A stretch of DNA of 64,000 bases, from positions 4,588,001-4,652,000 of the forward strand of contig CM065647.1 in NCBI GenBank assembly GCA_033220425.1, read 5' to 3'. Source of the DNA: Lepraria neglecta (lineage: Eukaryota > Ascomycota > Lecanoromycetes > Lecanorales > Stereocaulaceae). Positions 9,656 to 19,524 of the stretch are shown here, piece after piece. The stretch's first letter is position 1; every line of letters starts with the position of its first letter. The notes beneath the pieces are model-generated. The model was not told the DNA's origin. It did not search any database and saw only the letters and a program-made list of their open reading frames with translations. The position numbers and the translations under genes are program-made.

Positions 9656-10320
9656 ATATCAGCATTCTTGCCCCCGCGTTCGCGACCCCGGATGACTCCA
9701 GATAGCAACCTTCGAGCCGTCTCAAAACTGGAGTTCAAATTCCTCCGAGACTTCGTAAAGGGATATACCAGAGGCCTCAAGAGCACAGGGTATTTTTGCA
9801 GATTCAAGCAGATCATACCAGTGTTCACCGTGGTTTCCAAGCTTGTACGTAGCCAAAGCTCGTCATAGCAGAGCGGCTCGCCAACAAGAGGTTTCGCGGC
9901 GCTTCTATTAACGATGTTTAATATCGTCTCGGCTGCGTTGTAAAAGTGGAAGTCTACAAGAGTGATCTGCAGGTATACTTGCTTCGATGGGCTTTTTGCA
10001 ACGGCGAACCTCCATCTCCTTGAGAGCATCCATTCAGCTCACGCTGAAAGATGCTACCCAGATCGCGGACCTGGCCTTCCGTAACTTTATCTATGCTATA
10101 TCAGTAAGAGCGAACATGGCATGGAATTTGAAATGATGTCCACGCAGTTATACCAGCCCAAATTCCTCTCGACGACAGCCTGCTTGCTGTCAAGGTAAGA
10201 GTCAGAAAGCCTTCGCAGCTCATCGAGATAGCGATTCGAAAGCACCAAGCGCTCCATGTCGCCGGTCTGGATCCAGTACATCGAGTTCTTGTATCGAGGA
10301 GGTACTAAAAGTACCCTCTA
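9640..10320 (-). pseudogene. Cytochrome P450 fragment, broken
   Basis: Read on the minus strand, this looks like the N-terminal middle of a fungal cytochrome P450 (haem monooxygenase, normally membrane-anchored in the ER). Segments in order: 'LSNRYLDELRRL' and 'YLDSKQAVVERNLGWYN' (10281-10100), 'KVTEGQVRDLG' (about 10090-10050), and 'ILNIVNRSAAKPLVGEPLC', 'WLRTSLETTVNTG', 'YPVLLRPLVYPF' (9990-9740), ending near 'ADILQWLL' at about 9650. These match the helix C-G region of P450s of the kaurene-oxidase-like kind. The ATGs in the frames are internal, not true starts. At least two frame changes separate the segments. The I-helix, ExxR and haem-cysteine parts are absent, because the gene stops at the 145-bp repeat. 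It shows little RIP. Substrate cannot be inferred. Confidence 0.75.
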
Positions 10321-10936
10321 TCCCAAGTCGACAATACCTCTCACCCGTAGCGGTGTTCGTTTCTACTCGGCCGCCGCGAGTGTATAGGCTTTACATCGCC
10401 AGTCAACGATGGAGATTCCATATACTGTCAGGGGCCAGCCTAGAGCGAGTCGATAGGGGTAGAATAGACGATGATACGGAATCTAGAGGAGGAAGCTATA
10501 TATAGACGCGCTGAAGGTAAACAATAGTAGCTGCCAAGGCGCCTAGCCTAATAGGGCTAGCGGTGGAAGACCATGGAAGGTCACCGTATGTAGGCCAGGG
10601 CCGTAACACCAAGTACTCTTTAATCGTATTGATTAGAACGATCTACTATATAATTAAAGCGATCTGACATCCTAGTCAAAGCGCTTATATACCAAGCTCG
10701 TTCGATAGCGTTCGACAACGTTCGACAACTATGCGTTCAATATAGTACGGTTTGCTACTTGTAATATACCCTCTCTACCGGCTATAGGGATAAAGAAGTT
10801 AGAGGCTATTAGCTACCTATCGCGATATAAGCCTACGTTTAGATATTAAAAGTAGTAGAAAGAATCTATCCTAATAAAGGCTATTATATAATATAAATAT
10901 AAAGGGAACTAGAGGATATAAATAGGCTCCCCTTAC
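10321..10936. other. No gene recognised; upstream part of the MULE region
   Basis: The first 115 bp resemble single-copy DNA. From about 10610 the sequence becomes TpA-rich (RIP-mutated) and probably belongs to the MULE transposon's 5' non-coding part. 'GTTCGACAA'-type repeats occur near 10700-10735. Confidence 0.3.
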
Positions 10937-11020
10937 GCGTACACCCCAATTCTATAGGCATACACCCTATTATACTACGCGTACACCCCCGAATTCACTA
11001 GGCGTACACCCCTTCCTATA
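10937..11020. repeat. Four ~22-bp tandem repeats upstream of the MULE gene
   Basis: The core GCGTACACCCC (one copy GCATACACCC) recurs four times with about 22-bp spacing, just upstream of the region encoding the FAR1-like domain. It could be a promoter or transposase-binding cluster, which is inference only. Confidence 0.6.
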
Positions 11021-11089
11021 TACCAAATTCTTCAATATCAAAAACATCAAATTCTCGTCTACCCTACCCTTACCGCTATAAATCTATAA

Positions 11090-11435
11090 CCGCCGCCGGA
11101 GCACTAGCAAGAGCCTCTTCTCGACAGCCTTATCCTTAGATTTCAGCGGTATATAGGCCCGCAGGGCTATACTATAGCTAAGGCACGTACTAAAAAATTC
11201 AACAAGACCAAAGAGGACCGTAGAGCTTGGATACGGTGTAACCGCGGGGGTAAGCCCGAGAAGAATAGTAAGAGTATTAGAAAACGTATTACTAATAGTA
11301 TTCTTATCGACTATCCCTTTAAGATTATCGCCTAGTATATAATAGAGGAGGATCTCTAGTAATATAAGATCTTTTATAGTAGGCACAATTATAGACCTAC
11401 TATTAAAGGCTCTTATAATTCCCTACGGTAGATAG
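11090..11435 (+). pseudogene. MULE transposase, piece 1: FAR1-type DNA-binding domain
   Basis: The plus-strand translation from about 11190 reads as a FAR1/WRKY-GCM1-type zinc domain found at the N-terminus of Mutator-like (MULE) transposases: 'WIRCNRGGK' near 11230, a 'KRIT..SILIDYPFKI' stretch near 11290, and 'RHNYRPT' near 11385, where a zinc-ligand His appears changed to Tyr by a CAC-to-TAC change. The domain recognises the element's ends. A solo LTR (11436-13143) interrupts the gene here, and the coding sequence resumes at 13149. In-frame stops of the CAA/CAG-to-TAA/TAG type mark RIP. The gene is dead. Confidence 0.7.
11431..11435. repeat. Target-site duplication GATAG, left
   Basis: Exact GATAG also follows the solo LTR at 13144-13148. 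Confidence 0.9.
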
Positions 11436-13143
11436 TGTTGAATTATAAGCTTATCTATAGCTTTATTTAATGGCAACGGTTTTGGTATATATAAGAGCTG
11501 GCTATAAAGACAGCTCTGGGATGCAGAAATAATCTTTGAAGCTTTGCATGGTTCGGATAGTTCCAGGATACTCGGTGCCATATCACCATGTGCGAATAGG
11601 CAACCTGCCGCCATATCACCATGTGCGAATAGGTAACCCGGTGCCATATCTCCATGTGCGAATAGGCAATCTGCCGTCATATCGCCATGTGCGAATGAGC
11701 CATCCGGTGCCATATCGCCATGTGTCGAATAGGCAATCCGGTGCCATATCGCCATGTGTCGAATAGGCAATCCGGTGCCATATCGCCATGTGTCGAATAG
11801 GCAATCCGGTGCCATATCGCCATGTGTCGAATAGGCAATCCAGCGCCATATCGCCATGTGTCGAATAGGCAAACCTGCCGTCATATCGCCATGTGCGAAT
11901 AGGCAACCTGACCGCCATATCGCCATGTGCGAATAGGCAATCCGGTGCTATATCGCCATCTGTCGAATAGGCAAACCTGCCGCCATATCGCCATGTGCGA
12001 ATAGGCAACCTGACCGCCATATCGCCATGTGTCGAATAGGCAATCCACCGCCATATCGCCATGTGCGAATAGGCAACCTGACCGCCATATCGCCATGTGT
12101 CGAATAGGCAATCCACCGCCATATCGCCATGTGCGAATAGGCAACCTGACCGCCATATCGCCATCTGTCGAATAGGCAACCTGACCGCCATATCGCCATC
12201 TGTCGAATAGGCAACCTGACCGCCATATCGCCATCTGTCGAATAGGCGACCTGACCGCCATATCGCCATGTGCGAATAGGCAATCCGGTGCTATATCGCC
12301 ATGTGTCGAATAGGCAAACCTGACCGCCATATCGCCATGTGTCGAATAGGCAATCCATCGCCATATCGCCATGTGCGAATAGGCAATCCTGCCGCCGTAT
12401 CGCCATGTGCGAATAGGCAATCCTGCCGCCGTATCGCCATGTGCGAATAGGCAATCCGGTACCATATCACCATGTGCGAATAGGCAATCTGTCGCCATAT
12501 CGCCATGTGCCGAATGAGCAATCCGGTGCCATATAACTACCAGTGCGAATAGGCAATCCGGTGCCATATCGCCATGTGCCAATCCTAACCGCCATATCGC
12601 CATGTGTATCATAGGCAGTGTATGCCATATCGCCATCTGCGAATGAGCCATCCGGTGCCGTCTCACCATCTGTCGAATGAGCAATCCGGTGCCATATCGC
12701 CATGTGTCGAATGAGCAATCCGCCGCCATATCGCCATGTGCATCATAGACAGTGTATGCCATATCGCCATCTGCGAATGAGCAATCCGCCGCCATATCGC
12801 CATCTGCAGAATGGGCAATCATGTAGACCGTGCGGTACGCCTGTCTCATGCCTCATGCGATACGCCTTGTATCATGTTTTATGCGATACGCTTGTTTCAT
12901 GCGGAAAGCTTATTCTATATAAAGGCTTGGCTCTGGGGCATATGTAGAAGGCTCTACACCTAGGAGAGCTCACTAAGTTAAATATTAATCTTCAGGGTAT
13001 TTCAATGAATCGATATTGGATATCCTACTATTTGCTTCGCTCTGATATATCGGTTCTTAGTGTCCTTATCCACCTGTTACCTTTCTAGCTCTACTCAGTC
13101 AGTATACCATAAGGTGGCCTGCGTTTTTGAAATCTTTCCAACA
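11436..13143 (-). mobile_element. Solo LTR, minisatellite-bearing family, longest copy
   Basis: 1708 bp, TGTTGAATT...TTTCCAACA, flanked by a perfect GATAG duplication (11431-11435, 13144-13148) and inserted in the MULE gene. It carries about 37 minisatellite units (11573-12820), against about 30 in the copy at 3189 and about eight in the copy at 6323. Non-repeat ends are well conserved among the copies. It is lightly RIP-mutated. The long frames over the repeat are artefacts of repeat length. Confidence 0.88.
11573..12820. repeat. 33-34 bp minisatellite, about 37 copies
   Basis: Same unit as 3530-4595, read on the other strand (core GCCATATCGCCAT). Blocks of 'CCGGTGCCATATC' and 'CTGACCGCCATATC' variants alternate. 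Confidence 0.9.
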
Positions 13144-13443
13144 GATAGTAAAGATAAAAGAGTAGGAGAACGCTATAATTAACTAATCGCGAACAGGCTC
13201 TAAGCCGTCTAAGGTCCTTACCTCTCTATATCTCGGAACGGACGAAGAAAACCCTCTCCTTAAAGCTTCCGATATCTATAATATTAAGGCGAAAGAACGG
13301 ACAGAAGTACTAGGTATATTAACTCTAGTCCAGGCCTTGCTAAGACAACTACACTAGCGAGGTAATTAGTTCGTAAGGTTTTATATCTACTAGACCAATA
13401 GATAGCTAGAGTATTTATTCTTTGCGAGGAAGTCTGCTATAAA
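13144..13443 (+). pseudogene. MULE transposase, piece 2
   Basis: After the solo LTR the MULE frame resumes: 'IVKIKEQENAI', 'GSKPSKVLTSLYLGTDEENP', 'YNIKAKERTEVLG', and 'LEYLFFARKSAIK' ending at 13443. This is the linker between the DNA-binding domain and the MULE catalytic domain. The giant Plavaka element is inserted exactly here, and the next codons are found at 47884 onwards. Confidence 0.75.
13442..13443. repeat. 2-bp target duplication AA of giant copy 1, left
   Basis: AA precedes CATCGCGC at 13444, and AA follows GCGCGATG at 47882-47883. Removing the element and one AA restores an uninterrupted MULE codon series ('SAIKIL'). Confidence 0.8.
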
Positions 13444-13462
13444 CATCGCGCTTTCCCAAAAG
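13444..13462 (+). repeat. Left terminal inverted repeat of giant copy 1
   Basis: CATCGCGCTTTCCCAAAAG. The exact reverse complement closes the element at 47863-47881. Confidence 0.93.
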
Positions 13463-13760
13463 TTGCTGGGAAATCCCGAGTTGCCGAGCGCGCCGGTAGG
13501 GCTGACAGTTACGTTCAGCGGAATCAGCAACTCAATATTACTAACAGCATCAAATCAGCTCGATCTGTAACTCAATACTGCTGATTTAACGATGTTAGGT
13601 CAGTTAGTAATTAGATATTACTGTTAGTATAATGTATAACCAATCAGCAATTAGATATTACTATTAGTGTAATGTCTAACCAATCAGCATGTCCATTATG
13701 CGTTCAGCCAGCTATTAGCTCAATCAATAATATAACGCTGCTAATATATAGCTGCCAGTT
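13463..13760. repeat. Subterminal repeat region of giant copy 1
   Basis: Many short repeats around 'CAGCAACTCAATATTACT' and 'AATTAGATATTACT', including two tandem 40-bp units at 13609-13648 and 13649-13688. Repetitive subterminal DNA is typical of CACTA-related elements, where it binds transposase. The same region is at 36233-36530 and 58160-58457. Confidence 0.65.
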
Positions 13761-14199
13761 TTCTTTTATTATAATTGATTACTTCTTATATAGTCTATAT
13801 ATTTCTACCAATTAGTGGCTATATATCTTCTATACAAGGTGTAAATAGGCAGTCGAATCTAAATAAAGTCTTCTATATATATAATCCGTTAGAAATATAG
13901 CCACTGCCGACAGCTCCTTTAGTATATAAAAGCTCGTTATTAGTAATATTAATACAAGTTTAACTCGCGCTTATACTAATCCTTCTTTAACTTCTTTACG
14001 GGTTATTTAACCACGCTTTCCTCGATTCTATAACAATCTATTATCCGCTAATCCGACTATATCTTCTACTCCTTATAATTCGAGTAAATAACCGAGATAG
14101 AGAGTTATAACGTCTAGTTACCGAACTATCAGCGGCACCTAGCAAAACTCTAGTAGATTAGGGGCGCATATATTTCGCCCTTTTTTGCCCTTGTCTGAT

Positions 14200-14300
14200 T
14201 AGTATCCGACTCGGGTTTTATACTATCCGAGTAGTATCCGACTCAGGTTTTATACTGTCCGAGTAGTGTCTAACTTAGGTTTACCCTATCCGAGTCGGAT
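14200..14300. repeat. ~32-bp tandem repeat with ATCCGACTCGG motif at the transposase 3' end
   Basis: Three units with 'TATCCGACTCGGGTTTTATA' then 'CTATCCGAGTAG', so the motif occurs in both orientations and could form hairpins. It lies at the 3' end of the minus-strand transposase and may act in termination (inference). Mirrored at 35693-35793 and present at 58895-58997. Confidence 0.6.
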
Positions 14301-17300
14301 GAATATTTAGCTAGACGTTTCTTAATATTTCTTCTCGTAGTTTGTAGTCTCGTCGCTATTATTTTAGTAAAGTATTACTATAGATACTTAATATCTGACG
14401 AATTTACTCCCTATCTTCCCCGATAGACTTTATATACAATACCGCGAGCTTAATAACCTCCCTACTCCTTAGCTTATCGAAGTACCCGAATATTAGTAAT
14501 ATACGAGGGCCGTAGACTCGATACTAAAGTAAGTAAATATTATACGCGCAAGATACTATATAGCCTGCTAATATAATATAGCTATAATTAAATATACCGA
14601 AGAGAGGATTAATACCGCTGCGGTAATTGAAACTATAGGTTAGTTCTTTATATTAGAGGTTTTCCTTAAGACTAAAGCCTTAACTTTAGATATAGCGAGG
14701 GCGGTTAGTAGCAGCGTCTCTTCCGCTCTATCGATCTAGATATATTTATAGTATTATCTCTCTTCCTTTTAAGGGTTTTTACTTAGGTTTATAGCGTTAC
14801 CTAAGAAGGATTTAGTAGGAATTTAGTATGGATTCGTCGCGCTGCCTTAGAATTGTTTATTAGGAATTTAGGGTGATATATTATAGTATATTAGTCCTAG
14901 TCGATGAAACTGTTAATATAGAATATCTCTTTTCCTCTAACTGTTCCCGGTACTAGATAAGTACTTCGCTTAATATTTAGTAGTCTATAGAAGCGGCGAG
15001 CGCCTATTATTTAAGGATTAAGTATAAGCGACGCCTGTACCTTTTTAACTTCGACCATTCTATAGTAGTTTTATACCTACCCTAGATATTAATAATTAAA
15101 GACTTCTATAAGGGTAGCCTATATACGAGTAGGTCGTTACTTAAAGTCCCTATTACTAAGATCCTTTACCTCTATAACGACTAAGACCTTACCGACTAAC
15201 TTTCCCTCCTATATAGTTTCTGGGTTTTAACTCTTATAGTCTTATTCTCGGACCTATATATAATCTCTGCGCTAGGTAAAATACTATAAATATTTATAAA
15301 GTCTATAGACTACTAAATCCTTATAGAGATATCCTAAATCAGAGGAGTCCTCTTCGGTAGTCTTCTAATATATAAGGCCCGAATAGATATAGACCGGGTA
15401 GCTCTTAACCCAGCTGCAGTCTGCCTCTCTTCTATTAATATCTAGGTTCGAGGTTATACTACCTCTACTTAGTATTTTCGCTCGGTATACCTTAAGAAAC
15501 GCAGCCAGGCTTTAGAGAAACCTAGCTATATTTAGCTATTTAGCTATATCTCTCGCCGTTCGCTAGTAACGACTATTGTATTTATATAGGTGTCTTAATA
15601 TATAGCGCTCTTCCGTATCTACTCGCTATCCTAGTTAGTATAGATCTAGGAGGACCCCGGCCTTTATACTTTTCTCGTCTTCTTGTTTTCTCCTCTAACT
15701 AAGTAATATAGGCTCCGTCTCTTAGAAATTTTTAATATCCTATATAATTATTAACTTGATATAGCGTTCGTTATATTCTATTAATTACTCCTAGTAATCC
15801 TTATACTTATTTGTTTAGTTATAGTAATTCTTTAATAATATCGGATATACCCTTTCCGAGGCTTAGGTACTATATCTATCTAGTAGACCGTAGTATCTAA
15901 TTATATTAATATAATAACTGATACTATAGAATTTGGGAAAGTTGAAAGTTTACTCGCCCGTTTTCTTATTAACTGGCCTATATTTTTAAAATACCTCCTT
16001 AAGTAGATTAATCCTTTCTAACGCTACGTTTATATATTCTAGTATCGCTTTATTATAGAATTAGTATCTTATAAGTATAATAAAGTTAATAATAGCTTAT
16101 CCTATATATAGTATATCTAGGTTTTTTTCGGATAATAGAGGAGCGAAGACGGGTATTATAATCCGTAATATCTCTTTACTCTCCTCTCCTATCTATTAGC
16201 TTAGCTTACTAAACTCCCGAAATCGCCTCAGTTTAGTAAATTTAGGTATAGCTTGAAACCGGGCGTCGATTAAGGCTTATACCTTAAGCTTTATTTGTCC
16301 CTCTCCGATATACTCCCTAAGCTAGTCTAGAAGGTAGTTTAATAGCCCTTTAACTATTAATTAGTATAATATATTAAACGTCTATAGTTGGTAGACGTTA
16401 ACTATAAAGTAGCCGTCTGTAAAGTTGGGCCGGTTATATACTATTATATCTAGTAACACCCTAGGCGTATTCTTATCGTACGTTTTTAATATCTATAACT
16501 ACTCTATAGTCTATTCAGGTATTTACTTTGGATATAGTTTTTTAGGATGTAGTCGTTCCTATTTATTTAGCGGTACTAAGTAGACCGGATAGTATTTACC
16601 GCTCTTGATCGAGGTTATTAAAACTTGTTCCTTATAGTCGCCTAGTATAGACACGAGTATTAGGTAGTATTGTTGTATTCGTCCGTCTGCGTATATAATA
16701 AGGATCCCCTTCGGCACTAGCTCCTTAAGTACTTTAAAAGAATATTATTAGTATATTAAGTAAGATCCGTATTTCGGCCGGCTTACCCTCGACTATAAGC
16801 CCTATAGCGTAGTAATATACCTCGGCTTTTATACTATTATAGACTAATAGTACTAGTCTAAATAATATTATCCCCGGCCGAACCTATACCTACTAAATAC
16901 CTCGATCGAGGTTACCGATAGTAATATAGACTGGCTACGCCTATTAATCTCCGTATATCTGTAATAAATAGGTCTTATCTAACGATATTATAACCGGTAC
17001 CACTATTAAGCTATTAGGGAGCTTATCTTATATCTCCTACTACTAGCGGGCTATATATATCTTACTAACGATTAGACCCCTGTTAAGGTTTCGCTAGCGT
17101 ATTAGTATATAGTTAATACTCGAATTAAAAGGTTTATATCCGATAAGAGTTCGTATTATACCTATTATATCGAAGTAGAGTATATAATATATTCTGGTCG
17201 TCTCGTCCGGTTGAATCGATAGGATACTAAATACTTGCCGAGACTATCTACTAGTAGTAGTAGAATACTTTATAGTATATAGCTTGGCTTTTAGTTATAG

Positions 17301-17893
17301 AGCGCTATTAAAGCTATAGGGTCCGTAGAAAGGTCGTAATCGAGTATCTTTAAAGAAATTGTCTATTATACTACTAGATAGTCGGGTATTATATATCTAT
17401 AAAGCTAGGGTATAATCAGCTTCTAAATGGAAAGGGTACTAGTCCGGGTTCGACTCGGGTATTAACTCGGATATCGACTCGGATAGGGGTATAGATAATG
17501 ACTCGGCTAGGGTTATATCCTCTTCCTCTAAAGGCCTCCCGGTATCTCGCTCCTATAGATAGTACTCTATAGAGCTAACGGTCAAGGTAGAGATAGTACC
17601 TATAGTACTTGACGCTATTATCGACTTCGATTAATCGAGTACTATATCTAGCTTATCTTACTAGTACTAGATCTTATTAGTAGAGTTGGTAAGTTCAAGT
17701 AATCGCCCTAGAGTATCGTTATCTATTAAAATAGTCAGGTCCTCCTAGGGGACTTATCTACCTTCGCCCTTACGGGGACTATCGCTAATTACATTAACCT
17801 CGTCTCTTTAGCGTTTATAAATAGGGCCCTTAACTTTATCTTCGTCGAGGCGTACCTATCTCCTACGCGTCTAATTGGGGTCCCGGCCCTTAC
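14293..17893 (-). pseudogene. Plavaka transposase, giant copy 1
   Basis: Counterpart of the better-described copy at 32100-35700 (coordinates sum to 49,993). It would encode the DDE-type transposase that cuts at the terminal repeats. It is read towards the left end of the element, divergently from the helicase-like gene starting near 18725. Limits are approximate. Many in-frame stops of RIP type show that it is dead. Confidence 0.75.
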
Positions 17894-18724
17894 AGCGTGG
17901 TAGATACCTAGTTAGGCCGCTTCCGCTACTGTACTGCTTCTGGTAACGTTTATACTGTCGATCTATCTGGCTCGGGCGTAATATAGAGGTGTTATTATCG
18001 AGATTAACGCGTCTAGGCAGGTATTAGTAAATATATTCGCTACTAGATCCTTTAAGCTAACCCGCTATAGGTTAGGATAAATCTATCCTTACGTCGCCTT
18101 ATATAGCCTATTTTTAACTATTACTATTAATCAAATTATAATATATATATAGTAGAGTATCGTCCTATAGAAGGCGTTAATTAATAGATAGTTTAAGGGG
18201 ATTTTCTTTCTATATAATATATTTAATAAACGCCCCGGTTACTTATCTTATTAGGAAATATAATTAGTTATAAACCTTATAGTATATACCCTTATTACTA
18301 AAATATATATCTAAGTCGAACTTAGATTATTTTTATAATAGAGTACTTAATTAAGACTTATATTTTAAAGAACGGAAGAAGAAATCTAATTAATCTTTAC
18401 GAGTAGATAATAAGTTTTAATACTCTGTCTTTACTAGATATTAGGTATTAAGTATAAGCTAGATATAGTATGTTTGAAATTAGCTATTCGCTTTCTACAT
18501 ACTATATATATATAAGTTCTACTTTTAATTAATATCTTTATCTATTATATTAAAGCTTACTACTTTTAATCTTTCGATAGCTAAACTCACCTACTTATAA
18601 CTACTCTAACGTACTATTCTATAGAGAAGGGTCTATATCGCCCAATTATATTAAGTATTAAACTATTTCGTAACGTATTTACCTTACTGGTATTATATTT
18701 ACTAACTACTAACTAATCGCTATT
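17894..18724. promoter_or_regulatory. Divergent intergenic region between transposase and helicase-like genes, copy 1
   Basis: About 0.8 kb of very AT-rich DNA between two divergently read genes, so it probably held both promoters. No individual promoter element can be picked out after RIP. Confidence 0.35.
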
Positions 18725-19331
18725 ATGAATAAAAACCCGGTGTAGACCCTACTAGTCGTATTACCTACTTTATCCCTCTAACTCAGCGAAGAATCCTTAA
18801 CTTCTCCCTATTTTATTCGTCCTATCATTATTCTTCTTATTATAGATATATTAGAATCATCTATAATATTATCTAATATAGCCGGTCCTTCTCTAATCGA
18901 CCCTTAGGTCGATATAACACTAGAGCCTGCGCTAACCGAGGCTAATTTCTATACGCTTATTGGCAGGCTAAAGTCTAGTAATCCGCCTGGAATCCTATAG
19001 AACCTCCCCAATATCTATAGAGGCTTACGGTATAGTAATAGCTTGTTTAATACCCTCCGTCAAGTGCTTGAAGACTGCCTACGGGGTACCGCTATTTAGG
19101 GCGAAAATCTTCGAGGTTCTAGCCAGGACTTTACTAAGGTCCTTAACTCCGTTACTACTAACTTCATTCTACCCGACTATATACTACCTTTTAGAGACGA
19201 AGTAATATATATATTTATAAGACTACTTAATAAAGTACCTAGAGTAGCTAACTAATATACTAGTAAACGACCCTTAGAGGAGTCTTACGACTCGTTTAGT
19301 TTAAAAAAGCCCAGATATAATAATACCCGTA
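18725..19331 (+). pseudogene. SNF2-type helicase-like gene, copy 1, N-terminal piece
   Basis: A readable plus-strand frame ('MNKNPV' at about 18725, 'EANFYTLIGRLKSSNPPGIL' near 18940) forms the start of the protein that continues after copy 2 at 36552. Copy 2 inserted inside this gene. The N-terminal region has no family I recognise. See 36552-40300 for the helicase motifs. Confidence 0.5.
19330..19331. repeat. 2-bp target duplication TA of giant copy 2, left
   Basis: TA|CATCGCGC at the left and GCGCGATG|TA at 36550-36551. The uninterrupted equivalent inside copy 2 (about 30655-30670) confirms the junction. Because the site is GTAC, a 4-bp GTAC duplication with a shorter element is formally possible, but copy 1's AA favours 2 bp. 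Confidence 0.8.
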
Positions 19332-19350
19332 CATCGCGCTTTCCCAAAAG
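19332..19350 (-). repeat. Terminal inverted repeat of giant copy 2, at its helicase-side end
   Basis: CATCGCGCTTTCCCAAAAG, followed by 'ATTATGTCATTAGCGTCGC', the end that in copy 1 lies at 47863-47881. Confidence 0.93.
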
Positions 19351-19524
19351 ATTATGTCATTAGCGTCGCAGCTAGTTTTGCGCTATTAGCAGGCCGTATA
19401 GCGATTAGGGTCTACATCCCATGTCGATTGCGGACCGAGAAATTAGCCAAATTAGCAACTCGAGGTTACTAACAGCAGCATCTATAACCTCAAATTGCTG
19501 CGCTAGGCGCCTACAATATCAGCA

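Larger units (their letters stand above)
13444..19331 (+). mobile_element. Giant Plavaka-type transposon, copy 1, left segment
   Basis: First 5888 bp of outer copy 1. It begins with the 19-bp terminal inverted repeat CATCGCGCTTTCCCAAAAG and subterminal repeats, then holds the transposase gene (minus strand) and the start of the helicase-like gene (plus strand). It is interrupted at 19331 by copy 2 and resumes at 36552. Left plus right segments are 5888 + 11,330 = 17,218 bp, identical in length to copy 2. Heavily RIP-mutated. Confidence 0.92.

Noticed and set aside
10436-10608. Possible 173-bp solo LTR (TGTCAGG...GTAACA)
   Set aside because: The ends look LTR-like, but the flanks (TATAC and CCAAG) share no duplication and no second copy is present in the window.
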